Position numbers and translations under genes: made by a program. Shown piece by piece: positions 47,180 to 57,437 of a stretch of 64,000 bases of DNA. Origin of the DNA: Hyposmocoma kahamanoa (lineage: Eukaryota > Arthropoda > Insecta > Lepidoptera > Cosmopterigidae); NCBI RefSeq assembly GCF_003589595.1, contig NW_020654422.1:12720457-12784456 (forward strand), read 5' to 3'. Below the pieces are notes generated by a model. It worked only from the letters and a program-made list of their open reading frames with translations, had not been told where the DNA came from and did not search any database. Numbering within the stretch: position 1 is the stretch's first letter; the number at the start of each line of letters is the position of its first letter.

Positions 47180-47483
47180 TTTTTATTAACATCAATTGAC
47201 GGGATGAACAAGTCAAGCGGCTTGTGGTAAGCTACACGCTTGTCCATAACAATTGCAGTGTCCTCAGAGCTTTAAATCGCAAATATCTGAGGGGCACTGC
47301 TACTGCGCCCGTCATCCTGAAACATAACTTGACAAGTCCCATGTGCCTGTAATTTAGCACCCTTCAGCACCCTTTAAAACCGGAACACACTGACGTTACT
47401 TACGTTACTAGGCGGCAGAAATAGGTAAAGTGGCAGTACTACCCTGTACGAATTCTTTCACAAGGGCTCTACTGCTACTAAGA
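47180..47483 (-). repeat. family B repeat copy
   Basis: Begins TTTTTTATTAACATCAATTG and ends GGGCTCTACTGCTACTAA. The centre contains ATCTGAGGGGCACTGCTAC and GGCGGCAGAAATAGGTAAAG. Confidence 0.9.
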
Positions 47484-47808
47484 CATTAATATGCTTTTCA
47501 GATATAAATGCGACATTACTACTGTTCAACAAACTCTAACATATTTCAGAGTGGATACGTTAGACAGCCTATTCTGACAAAGCGTTTTTGTATAATAGCC
47601 CGAGGGGTTATTTCCCACACGTTGTCACAATGACTGCTATTTTTTCAACCGTCGCATCCAATCCTTTCGGATACACTTCCGTGTGAATTGGAAACCGGAC
47701 TGCACCTGCTGCGTTGATAACTTCATACCAATTTTGTGACCATATCGGTCGTATTTAAATTTTATCTTTCTGTTTTTTCAGTCTATTGTGATTGTAAAGA
47801 GAATTATC
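47484..47808. other. gene-free interval
   Basis: Nothing recognised. Confidence 0.45.
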
Positions 47809-47864
47809 GAGTTCTTAGGTTTTCATGATTGTTACATATAGGAAATGAAACTATTTTACCCATG

Positions 47865-49021
47865 GCCCCAGCTAGGCCAAAGATTTTCAAACGGTGCGTT
47901 GATGATACTTTCACAATATTACCTAAAGATAGCATACCTTCTTTCTTGGACCATCTTCTTTTAGTACTAAAATATAATTTACTATGGAACAAGAGAATTG
48001 TGGTACTTTAGCTTTCTTAGATGTTTTAATTATAAGAAATCCTAATAACACCTTAGGCCATACTGTATTTCCAAAGAAAACCCATACAGATAGGTACCTC
48101 AATGGTAATTCCCATCACCATCCTAGCCAGTTAGCTACCGTGGGCAAATCTTTGTTTCAGAGAGCACATGGTGTCTGTGACAGTAATCATCTGGCAGGGG
48201 AACTTCAGCAAATAAAGCAAGTCCTACATGCGAATAAGTTGAAGATTCCACGCCAATGCCGCAGGCCCCGTGTGAAACCACCAACAATCGAGCGAAGACC
48301 TGCCATTTTACCTTACGTGAGAGGTGTTACAGACAAGCTCGGAAGAATCCTCAGGCGTGCATCTATCAAGAGCTATTTCATGCCCCTGAGGAAGATTTCT
48401 CAATTGCTGAGACCCGTGAAATGTAACATCCCCTCACAGGATGCAGGAGTTTACAAGCTTGACTGTGAGTGCGGTCTCTCTTATATTGGACAAACAAAAC
48501 GAAGTATTTGTACCCGCGTCAAAGAACATAATAGCTGACGTCAAACACCGCCGCGTAAACAAGTCTGCAGTCTGCGAGCATGTCACGGATAAACCTACAC
48601 ATTCAATGAAGTTTGACAAACCCCAGGTCCTTGCAAAAGAAATCCGTTATCTACCCAGGATGCTGCGAGAGGCCATTGAAATTAAAAACATCCTAATTTT
48701 AACTGGCTCCGTGGCCGAACGGTTACCATGTCGGACTGCCACGCAGAGGTCCCAGGTTCGATTCCCGGGCCGGGAGAAATAGTTGTATGGCCTACAATTA
48801 CTTCTCTCGTGAGTTTGGGTGTAATTTGTGTTTGTCTATGTGTGTGTCCATGGCACCCGCGACACAAGGTTTACCTAGTGCGAGGCTATGTTGAGTGTGT
48901 GCGTTAAAAAAAAAATTAGTATATAAGTACTATTTCAGTTTTTAACAGGGAAGATGGTTTCTCCGTACCACCAGTTTGGGATCCCGCATTTCCTCTGATG
49001 AAAAATCCCAAACAGACATAA
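47865..49021 (+). pseudogene. Penelope-like polyprotein, RT (from motif C) to GIY-YIG endonuclease
   Basis: In order: CVDDTFTILPKDSIPSFLDH (RT motif C, about 47896-47955), a frameshift at about 47975, then MEQENCGTLAFLDVLIIRNP (47984-48043), DRYLNGNSHHHPSQLA, and YVRGVTDKLGRILRR. The GIY-YIG core is VYKLDCECGLSYIGQTKRS (about 48449-48505), followed by TRVKEHN. A second frameshift and stop lie at about 48535. The downstream frame continues as VKHRRVNKSAVCEHV, then FDKPQVLAKEIRYLPRMLRE and AIEIK (to about 48690). After the SINE at 48704-48939 the C terminus resumes as FNREDGFSVPPVWDPAF (48941-48991) and ends at 49021. In a live element the RT copies the transcript and the endonuclease nicks the target. 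This copy cannot do either, because of the two frameshifts, the 5' deletion and the SINE. Confidence 0.85.
48704..48939 (+). mobile_element. tRNA-derived SINE, family A, inserted in the Penelope-like ORF
   Basis: Complete head TGGCTCCGTGGCCGAACGGT, box B GGTTCGATTCCCGG, body and poly-A. It is flanked by TTTTAAC at 48697-48703 and 48940-48946. Removing it with one TTTTAAC rejoins the reading frame of the host element (EIKN...LIL into FNREDG). This gives exact boundaries and shows that family A is younger than the Penelope-like copy. Confidence 0.9.
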
Positions 49022-49499
49022 TACTGCAGTACTAATTAATATGTTTTAGTTTATTCTTAGTTCTATTATTAATTAATAATAAGTTGAACTTAATAAAAAT
49101 TCATTCAATAAGATAATTTGCAAAACTTAATGTGGCGTAAATTGGAATGTTTTCTTTGTAAAATTAAAAATAAGGTATTTAATTAATAGCTATTGTAACT
49201 AAAGTGAAAAAATAGGGTGGTTTGCATTAATATTAGACATAACTGGTTGAAGACTGTACCACCTCTGTCAACCGTGACCATGGGACCTGTAAAAAACAAA
49301 TATATTATCGTATGTTTATATTTATATATCGTATATTTGTTTGAAAAAACAAATATACGCGATTTAAATCCGGAAAAACAGTAGCAGATTTTATTCAACG
49401 AATTACTTACATAAGAAAATGTTTATTGAAATATGTATATGGAAATTATTTTAATGATTTATTATTATTTAGGACAAAGATTACTGCGAACTTCCCGAG

Positions 49500-49980
49500 T
49501 CCCTCAAATATCACTATCACGGTGGGAAATGAGAGGCTGGATAGAGTTGATCGGTACGTCGATTTCAGAAAAAAGCAACAGCCTAAAGGGATCTCAAAAA
49601 GAATCCAGCTAGAATGGGCTGCTAGACAACATTTGGCAAGCTAGACAACATTCTTAAAACGTACAAAGTTCCACAATGTCTGAAGACCCGCTTGTTTAAT
49701 CAATGTATTGTCATTACCATGACGTATGCTGTCTAGACATGGACGCTCACGCAGGAGATTGTATGCAGGTTGAGACAGAGGGCTATGGAGCGCGCCAAGC
49801 TCGGTATCAGCCTTGTACACCGAGTTCCGAAAGTTGAGTTCCGACGACAGACGAAAGTTTAACCACCCAGTTGCAAGGTGGGTCAACGATATAGTACGCG
49901 TCACAGGGTGTCAGTGGATGCGGTTAGCACATGACCGTGGCGGATGGCACAAATTTCGGTAGACCTATACCCAGTAGTGG
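49500..49980 (+). mobile_element. RTE-like LINE, RT C-terminal remnant 4 (longest)
   Basis: Frame-corrected plus-strand reading: ITITVGNERLDRVDRYVDF (49509-49565), RIQLEWAA then FGKLDNIL, VPQCLKTRLFNQCIVITMTY (about 49671-49730), QRAMERAKLGISLVHRVPKV (about 49775-49834) and EFRRQTKV. At least three frameshifts or stops break it. It carries a longer part of the RT thumb and connection region than the remnants at 37.1, 38.6 and 46.2 kb. Confidence 0.85.
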
Positions 49981-49984
49981 ATGA

Positions 49985-50798
49985 AATCAGGTTGTGAATG
50001 AATTATTTATAAGCATGTACAAAGTCGCTTGTAATAATCCGTGAAACTGATATTCTTATTATATTTCCAATTATACAGGAAAAATGCTGTATGTAAGTAC
50101 AGGTACAAATTTATTAAATCAATGGTTTGAATACCATAAAAAATTTAATAAACGTTAGTAAAGAGATACTAATAAAGGTGGAAAAGCGAAATAAATAAAA
50201 GTTCTTTTTAATTATAAAAACAAGGTAAATAGTGTCATCAACGGAAAATGAGGTAATAACCGAGAGGCTCAGCAAAAAGGGCATAATGTCCTCAGTTTTT
50301 CCACCAACTAATTCCACGGCAGGGACGGCATCGAAGGCACATTATGGCGGCTTAGGATCTGTGCCGCAAATAAATTTCCCCTGAGAGACGTATTTTACAT
50401 GGCTCGGACGGTGATCCGAAATATTTTCAGAGAGAATTGTGCGCGAATGGAAAAATTCGCCACCCATGATGAATAAAGATTGCCGAGTGGTTTCAAATAG
50501 TTTCAAACATTTAATTAAAACTATATTAATACTTGTAGTAGGTTCCACTGTTGAATTTGCAATTTACAGAGTTTAAACAATACTTAAAATAGTTAATATT
50601 ATTTTTTTAACTCTTTCTTCTCGTGCAGCGCAATTGTAGAACACACTCCCCTCCCATATCCACGTTATCCCGTCGATTACTTTATTCAAGAAAAGGTTGA
50701 CAATAATTTTATTGTTTATATTGTACGTATATAACATAACGTAATATATTAATTAAGTAATGTAATAAAATGTAATGTGAAGTGCACGAAAGGAGCCT
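49985..50798. other. gene-free interval
   Basis: The section at 50230-50480 is less AT-rich and looks single-copy, but no ORF with a recognisable domain is present. Confidence 0.45.
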
Positions 50799-50799
50799 C

Positions 50800-50935
50800 C
50801 CTGCATGACGTACCATTCCGGCGCACCCTGGGCAACAAATAATCGGTCGAGTACCTCACGACAATTGGCAACTCTTTTTACCACGACGGCAAGCATTATA
50901 GTGTATACCATTGATACGATAAGAAGAAGATGTAA
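50800..50935 (-). repeat. interspersed repeat of unknown class, copy 2
   Basis: The reverse complement resembles 5570-5740: TCTTCTTATCGTATCAATGG, ACACTATAATGCTTGCCG, AGTTGCCAATTGTCGTGAGG and GGGAGGCTCC. Confidence 0.6.
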
Positions 50936-51004
50936 TATTTACACATATTATATGAGTATACTGACGTTATTTATTATACGTTAAATATTCTATGTATTTC
51001 TGTT

Positions 51005-51292
51005 TGTTTTTAATACCAAGTGACGGGACGAACAAGTCGTGCGCCTGGTAATAAGCCACACGCCTGCCCATAACAGTTGCAGTGTTACTCAGAGCTTTAA
51101 ATCATAAATATCTGGGGGCACCGCCACTGCGTCCGTCACATTGAGACATAAGTTGACAAGTCTCATGTGCCTGTAATTTCACCAGCACCCTTAACCCTTC
51201 ACAACCGGAACACACTAATGTGACCATTACTGCTTGGCGGTAGAAATACTTCCCTGGACGAGCTCTTTTACAAGGAGCTCTACTGCTACTAA
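51005..51292 (-). repeat. family B repeat copy
   Basis: Begins TTTTTAATACCAAGTGACGG and ends AGCTCTACTGCTACTAAA. It contains CCTGCCCATAACAGTTGCAG and CTTGGCGGTAGAAATACTTC. Confidence 0.9.
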
Positions 51293-51598
51293 ATATGTAT
51301 TTATGATACTTATGTAATTATCGGTAATTTTTTAATTATATCTAAATGTATTAACTTCATTATATTTGCCAGTTTATGAACTTCATTTTCATTGCCTTCG
51401 GTTGGCTGATAGAGATGTCTTTTAGAAATACCACCACCTTTTCTATAATTTATATTTCTTTGTATTTGTTTGGTACAATAAAGAATATGCAAAATTTTTT
51501 TCTTCTTTAAATATGATAAAAAAATTTATTATCAATTTTGAGTACAATATTGTCACACCATATTTTGATGACGATAGGTTCTAAATATATAGGTTTTA
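51293..51598. other. gene-free AT-rich interval
   Basis: Nothing recognised. Confidence 0.5.
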
Positions 51599-51599
51599 C

Positions 51600-51905
51600 T
51601 TCCTTTAGTCTTTAGTCTGTTATAATTATTAATACAAAGATCGAACGCGCATCAAGAAAAATTCCTTCGATCCGGCTGGATACGAACCAGCGCCTTCCAA
51701 TAATCCGTATTACACGCTCTCCCAACTGAGCTACGGGACGAACCAGACTGTATGAATTTTTCTATGCTGTTACAAATCTTTGTTTTTTTTTTTTGGCCGA
51801 CGACTTTTTGGCCGTGGCATCATCTGTGAGAAATCTATTTGTTCACTCAGCCAGGTACCTTTACAGCTACCAGCAGCTCACTAAAGATGTCGCTTTAATA
51901 AATAA
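51600..51905 (-). mobile_element. tRNA-like repeat, family 2 copy 4, with 5' extension
   Basis: Minus strand: GCTGGTAGCTGTAAAGGTAC, TAGATTTCTCACAGATG, AAAAAGTCGTCGG, then TCCCGTAGCTCAGTTGGGAG (box A region, with a D-arm-like GCTC...GAGC), GGTTCGTATCC (box B, one change), GGATCGAAGGAATTTTTCTT and GATCTTTGTATTAATAATTA. It is the most complete tRNA-like member, with a recognisable D arm and T arm but mismatches in the acceptor stem. Confidence 0.8.
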
Positions 51906-51999
51906 TTGTAATTTTTAAATTCATTGAATATCAGGATGTCTAACTTGCATGATATTCAATTTCTTTTTTTAAATTACTTACTTACTCCACTATTTTGTT

Positions 52000-52085
52000 G
52001 TAATTATTAGTACAAAGAACGAATACCAAGAAAATTTCCTTTTATTTGGTTGGACTCGAACCAGCGCCTTGATAATAGTTATGAC
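52000..52085 (-). mobile_element. tRNA-like repeat, family 2 fragment
   Basis: The plus strand shows GTAATTATTAGTACAAAGAA, GGAAATTTTCTTGG-type sequence and TTGGACTCGAACCAGCGCCT (box B complement GGTTCGAGTCC). It is truncated before box A. Confidence 0.65.
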
Positions 52086-52716
52086 AATTTTAAATATTGA
52101 ATTTTCTCTCTCACACACAAAAGATTTTAGAACCATTCTTGTTAAAAAAAGAGAGAAAAATTAAATTGTTAAAAGACGTAATACGGTGAGTAGAGTGGAC
52201 AGATTTCACGGTCTTGTGGAAATAAAATGAAATAGGTTGCAGTAAAACCCGGGACATGTCGAGAATGCAGCGCGGACGGTTGAGATACTGTGAAGACAAA
52301 AGACGATTTGTAGGGGTGAATGTACGGATACTTAATGTAATTTAAAGATTTACTTATTTGCGAAACTAAGAATTAAAGCAGTTTTCTGTATTCTGTTGTC
52401 AATGGCTTTGTTATAAACATTCAGTCATTGAAAAACAATAAAACTGACGTTTATTGGACGATCTCGTTGTATCTGTGTGAAAGTACTGGGTTGATTCTTG
52501 GTTAAACCAACTTGAGAACTAATGTATTATATAAATCCTTGGTTATTTTGGTATGCATAATCAGCCACAAAATGTATCACTTTCTTAACAGTTAATTTAA
52601 ACGCCATGTAAATGACATACAAGAAAGTTTTGAGTAAGAATTTTAACAATTTCCAGCTAAGACCCACAGTGCTTATAAAGTAACGAATTGCCATTTTATT
52701 TATAGAAATATAGATT
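52086..52716. other. gene-free AT-rich interval
   Basis: Nothing recognised. Confidence 0.5.
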
Positions 52717-52717
52717 T

Positions 52718-52965
52718 TAGTAGCAGTAGAGCACTTGTGAAAGAGTTCGTTCAAAGAAGTACTGCCGCCAAGCAGTAATGTCAGCATTACTGTGTTTTGG
52801 TTTTGAAGTTGAAATTACAGGCACATGGGACTTATGACTTATGTCAACTTATGTCTCAGGATGACGGGCGCAGTGGCAATGCCCCTCAGAAATTTGCGAT
52901 TTAAAGCTTTGAGTGCCACTGCAACTGTTATCGACAGGCCCCGTCCCGTCAGTAGCTAAAAAAAA
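52718..52965 (+). repeat. family B repeat copy
   Basis: Starts AGTAGCAGTAGAGCACTTGT, passes AGTACTGCCGCCAAGCAGTA and ATGTCTCAGGATGACGGGCG, and ends CCCGTCAGTAGCTAAAAAAA. The 3' part with the ACCACCAGG segment is deleted. Confidence 0.85.
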
Positions 52966-53416
52966 ATGAATGTAATAAAGGTTGCAAAAGTTAAATAAAA
53001 CCAGAAAATGTGAAATATTCACCTTTATTTCAAGACTAGAGGGTAGTCATCTTTGGAATGTAAAAAGTGTTGGATATCTGTACACAAAAATAAAGCAAGA
53101 CATCTTTATATAATTTTTAGCTATACGTTATAAATCTGCGAAAGGCCTCTTTGGTCCTGATTTCTTTGAAGATTACAAATACCTTATCATATAAAAATAT
53201 AACTAGACTCATATTTCAGTTAATACAAAATATAATACAAACAATTTCAAAGTCACACTTTGCTTTATTTACAATTTATAATATATTTATTTACAAATCG
53301 ACTTTTTTCCTTCTGGAATAAGTTTGGATTAAAATCTTCATATACGTAATTAGGTGACTGTGCAATGATTAAGGCTGACAAATTATAAAACGAACACTTC
53401 GCTTTGCGATTTGCCT
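52966..53416. other. gene-free AT-rich interval
   Basis: Nothing recognised. Confidence 0.5.
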
Positions 53417-53631
53417 ACCATTGTATAATAAATAAATAATGTAATAGCAACTGTATATAATTCCAAGTCGACCGAAAGCGTTCGGTCTCTATCAAACGCA
53501 AAGAGCAACTGAATAAAACCCGACGACAGCCGAAACACGAAGTTTGCCGAGGGACATTGAGAAAATAGAAGCACTGTAATGCAATGTTGACAGTTTGTAA
53601 GATGGCGGCAACGCCAACCATTGTATAATAA
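53417..53631. other. 185-bp insert flanked by exact 15-bp direct repeats
   Basis: ACCATTGTATAATAA occurs at 53417-53431 and 53617-53631. The enclosed 185 bp (53432-53616) is less AT-rich than its surroundings and has one AT-rich end (53432-53441). The 15-bp length fits a target-site duplication made by LINE machinery. The insert could be a SINE or a processed transcript on the minus strand. It matches nothing else in the window. Confidence 0.5.
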
Positions 53632-54660
53632 GCTTCTGTGTTTCCTCCACATGGCGTTTAATTCCAAAACACTACATGGCGCAGCCGGTAGGTACTACAC
53701 CATGGTAGTAAAACATCGTGATATTCAGTAAAAAATAATATTACCAGCCCCCGTAGAAGCACAGTAGATTAACGGTGATTGTTTTTGTTGTAGACCTTTT
53801 GTTCAAAATTCTGTCCACCTCGTCATAACTAACGTATTTGCATTTTGGTAACTTTTGAGATATTGGAACCTAAAGTTTGATTTTTTGTTTGAAAGGACGA
53901 TACCTCAGCTTAGTGCTGCTTTTTAGTCTCCACCTGTGTTCTCTGTCCAATATTGTCGGAACATAATTACCACAATAAAAATAAATAAAATCAAATTTTT
54001 GTATTACCACAATTTAGTGATAGAAATCAGAGTTATAGTATTTAATGAATAAAGTCTTATTGAATTTAATTTTAATTTAATATAAAGATAAAAACTTTAA
54101 TTAAAAACAAGTGTAGGAATATTGATAGGAGTACACTGTACAGTTACTTTCGTGGGCAACTGTACACTATGCCACTGACTAAACTCGATTTAAGGTGCAA
54201 TTTATATTGCCACGGATAGAAAGTAACCATAGCATAATGAAGTTTGTGTAAATTGTGTAACGTACAACTAAAAATGAGCCAAAAAAACAGGTCGCGTATC
54301 CTCTGGAGAGTTCTCGCACAGTCTCGGGAATTCACACTATACACAAATCCCTTTGTATTCGTTCCGGGACAATGTAAATTGAGCCTAACTAGTTTTAACT
54401 TAGAATAAAATCAATATTATTCTGGTGTAGGTAGTGTGGTAGGTCCAGATTAGAACAGAAAGTGGTCAGAACGACCATGTTACCACCAATTAGTGCAGGA
54501 AATCTCAAAACGTCGCCTCAGTCAGTACAAATTTCATTGAAGACAGCAGCCATCAGGCTTTCCGTTGACCATGATTTTGAGAGTGCGGCTACGTTAGGTT
54601 AGACAGACAGATTTGCAAACCAAACAAATTTCGTATTGAAAAAAATTGCATTGAACAGCA
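53632..54660. other. gene-free interval
   Basis: The overlapping minus ORFs at 53383-53667 and 53415-53621 cover the insert above and show no domain. The rest is unassigned. Confidence 0.45.
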
Positions 54661-54663
54661 TAC

Positions 54664-54890
54664 AAAGGCCGCATTGGCAGAATCATAATTATTAATTGAC
54701 AATTCATATTATGAATTTTCTAACAAAACAAAAAACGCAACTCGTCTATTTGATAGTTTTCTATGGAGACCTCCGTAGAACACTGTCAAATAGATGAAAT
54801 GCGTTTTTTGTTTAGTTTCAAAATTCATAATAATATGAATTGTCAATCAATCATAGTCATATTATGATTCTGCCAATACCGCCCTTTTAG
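54664..54890. mobile_element. palindromic MITE
   Basis: The outer ends AAAGGCCGCATTGGCAGAAT and the inverse ATTCTGCCAATACCGCCCTT pair with small gaps. The inner parts TTGACAATTCATATTATGAA and CAAATAGATGAAATGCG-type sequence are also inverted, so almost the whole 227 bp folds back. No ORF. No clear target duplication. Confidence 0.75.
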
Positions 54891-55518
54891 CCCTGCAGGA
54901 AAGAGTTCTAATTTCGAAATAAAATGTTTATTTTTCCTATTCTCATTTCATCATCATTCCTCCCATCTCTTCACCACTTGTATGGAATTTTTTTAAGCAA
55001 ATAAAAAACATTTTTTTCCGAGTCGAGGCGCATAATTGCGATTCACAACTGGCCGATCGGAAATTTTTGACATTTCTAATCGAAACAATTTTAGTCACAA
55101 ATTAGAAAGGTATAGTAGGAATCAGGTTCATCTTCTTGCTCAGAAACCCATCTGATTTCGAGACTACCCGATCGGTTCGAGTCCGAGTTGAATCAAAATC
55201 AGAACGCTGGTGATTGGTGTGGTTGTCTGGCATTATTATTAATATTATTTTATCTTCACATTTAAATTTTTCATCGAGTTCATTTTTGTACAATTTTAAA
55301 CTAGTCCGTTACTTAAGAGCCTGTAAGTGATTTTGAAATTACATCTTTTTTATAACTGTGACTGACAATTAGAAAACTTATAATTGCAAAAAGTTTTTTT
55401 CTTCTAAATTCTCACGTTATTCTAATTCTAAATAAACAAAGTATTGTTGATACAATCATAATTGTTGATGCGTTCTTCTGGTGACCTGAAACAAGGAGAA
55501 TTGATATTTTAGACATCA
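54891..55518. other. gene-free AT-rich interval
   Basis: The minus ORF at 55102-55293 is hydrophilic, with no known motif. Confidence 0.4.
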
Positions 55519-55519
55519 A

Positions 55520-55615
55520 ACAATAAGACTCGGAAGAGCGAGGCCGGATTCGAACCCACGGCCTCTGCTTGAGAGGCGTTATGTCAGACCACGCTATCTA
55601 CTACTAAGCAGGGAA
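55520..55615 (-). mobile_element. tRNA-like head of a family I SINE
   Basis: GAGCGAGGCCGGATTCGAAC on the plus strand is the box B complement, followed by CCACGGCCTCTGCTTGAGAG and CCACGCTATCTAC. Only the head is present. Confidence 0.7.
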
Positions 55616-56298
55616 ATAAATTTCTGAGGCAGGCAGATGGGAACTGTGATATATGAGCCTCTCGCCACTACTGTAATACATATGTATATTAAAATACTAG
55701 AAAGGTTCATGAAAGAAACAAGATATATCTGCGGCTGAATTAGTGAATTTTTTCGCAATATTTACGACGTCTGTTTGTAATAAAAACAACACGTATTAAC
55801 ACATAAAACATTTACTTTGTCAAATGATTATTGCGCCCAGGGGAGGTGTATTTCATCGCAGAGGGAGATAGCGGCGCGATCCATCATAGTCTGGAATATT
55901 GTATATACATGCGATAAAAATGATGAAGATTTTTTGTCTGTTTTATTTTGTACTAAAGCAGAAAGTGAGATTGCACGTTGATGTTTTGGATAACATATTA
56001 TTATTTAATGATTTAAACGCACCGCCAGAGTGATAGATATGAATTCTGAATAGTATTTCTATAATATATGGTTAATAAAAAAACTTTTGTTTTAAATTGG
56101 AAGTCAGTTGACAAAAAAAGTGCCCGTTGTGATATTTTTTGAAAATTCACTAAAACTCCCTACAACAACAATTTATCAATTTAATCAGTGTTTCAAGTGA
56201 CTACAATACCTACAAAATGCATGAGAATTTTGAATTATTTAACAGAATAAAATATTTACTTTTGGCTTATATATATTAATAGATATCTTTTTTTTATT
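55616..56298. other. gene-free AT-rich interval
   Basis: Nothing recognised. Confidence 0.5.
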
Positions 56299-56299
56299 A

Positions 56300-56598
56300 T
56301 GATATTAAGCAACGGGACGAATAAGTTGTGCGCCTGTCTAAAACGACACGCCTGTCCATAGCTGTTCCAGCGTCATCTCAGAGCTTTACAACGTAAGATC
56401 TAAGGGGCACTGCCACTGCGACCGTCACACCCCATGACATAAAATTGGCAAGTCATGTGCCTGTAATTTTACCAGGACCCTTGCCCTTCAAAACCGAAAC
56501 GCAGCAATACTCATATTACTGCTTGGCGGCAGAAATAGGTAATGTAGCAGTAATTCCCCGGACGTACTCTTTCACAAGGAGCTCTACTTCTACTAAAT
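56300..56598 (-). repeat. family B repeat copy
   Basis: Begins GATATTAAGCAACGGGACGA and ends AGGAGCTCTACTTCTACTAA. Contains CTTGGCGGCAGAAATAGGTA. Confidence 0.9.
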
Positions 56599-56654
56599 TT
56601 TGATACTAAATTTGAGATAATCATATGAGAAGGATATACCTCTATCACGGGCTT

Positions 56655-56925
56655 GCTTGTGCGCAGGACTAGGCGTATCCGGTGTAGTAGGCGGGGGATC
56701 TGAAAATCATAAAGAAAAATGAAATTAAAACACGGGTGTCCTCACAGGTGAGGGTTTAGGCCATAGTCCTTTGGTCCAATGCGGGTTGGGGACTTCAAAC
56801 GTTTTCCGAGGGTTGTTAATCTTCTTTGACGTGCAGGGTTCATCACGGTGTTTTCCTCTCATGCTTATGATAAATTTCAAATTATATTTCGCACATGAAC
56901 TCCGAGAAACTGTGAGGTGTGAGCC
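56655..56925 (-). mobile_element. tRNA-derived SINE, family I copy 3, head missing or displaced
   Basis: Distal body only: GGTGTCCTCACAGGTGAGGG, AATCTTCTTTGACGTGCAGG, TTCATCACGGTGTTTTCC and ACTCCGAGAAACTGTGAGG, stopping at GAGCC (56921-56925). The expected head resembles 57438-57512, 512 bp further on. Confidence 0.75.
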
Positions 56926-57437
56926 AGGTATATAATAATATATATACTCATATAACCAGAAATGAAACGAAATGTCATTTAATTTGATTGAAAAGTATTC
57001 TCGCTGACAACTGCGCTCGATTTGCCAGCCCGAATTCGAAACAATTGACGGGTGTCGTGTCCGCCAGTTTAACTTGAGCTTTGCTGTAATGGACGTAAAA
57101 TTGCGTAATTTAACATTTAATTACCGATGAAATGTGATTCCGTTTGTTTTGTAATTAGATGTTTTGCAGTTTTCCCATACCACCGAATGGAACAGCCCAT
57201 CCCATACTTATCTTTACTACAATAAATAAGAATATTTTTGGAGTATACGGAGACGTACACACAGGTCAGTTGTTGGCGCTGCACGCTGAACTATTTCATT
57301 CGGCTTTCTAATTTGTGATTTCCGCGCAAACGAGAGTTGATAATTTAAAAGTGATATCAGTACCATTTGACTGATGAGTTGCCAGGAATGGATGGCCCTT
57401 ATTTCGCGTCTATTACTGGTTATATGCCTACTCGCTG
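56926..57437. other. 512-bp stretch between two halves of a SINE
   Basis: Lies between GAGCC at 56921-56925 and GAGCC at 57438-57442, which would be a 5-bp duplication if this is an insertion. It has no terminal inverted repeats and no TG...CA ends. It is GC-richer in the middle, with no ORF of note. It may equally be unique DNA between two independent SINE fragments. Confidence 0.35.

Larger units (their letters stand above)
47811..49382 (+). mobile_element. Penelope-like retroelement, degenerate, with inverted terminal arms
   Basis: It starts with a family C left arm (47811-47857: CGAGTTCTTAGGTTTTCATG, GGAAATGAAACTATTTT). It then passes directly into the RT at motif C and continues through the GIY-YIG region to a stop at 49019-49021. 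After about 220 bp comes a family C right arm (49257-49382: CAACCGTGACCATGGGACCT, AAATATACGCGATTTAAATC). RT motifs upstream of motif C are missing, so the copy is internally deleted. A family A SINE interrupts the 3' end of the ORF. Penelope-like elements carry an RT plus a GIY-YIG endonuclease and often have inverted terminal repeats (known of the family). Confidence 0.85.

Noticed and set aside
51600..51905. Functional tRNA gene on the minus strand
   Set aside because: Box A and box B are present, but the acceptor and anticodon stems do not pair properly and the unit is a dispersed repeat.
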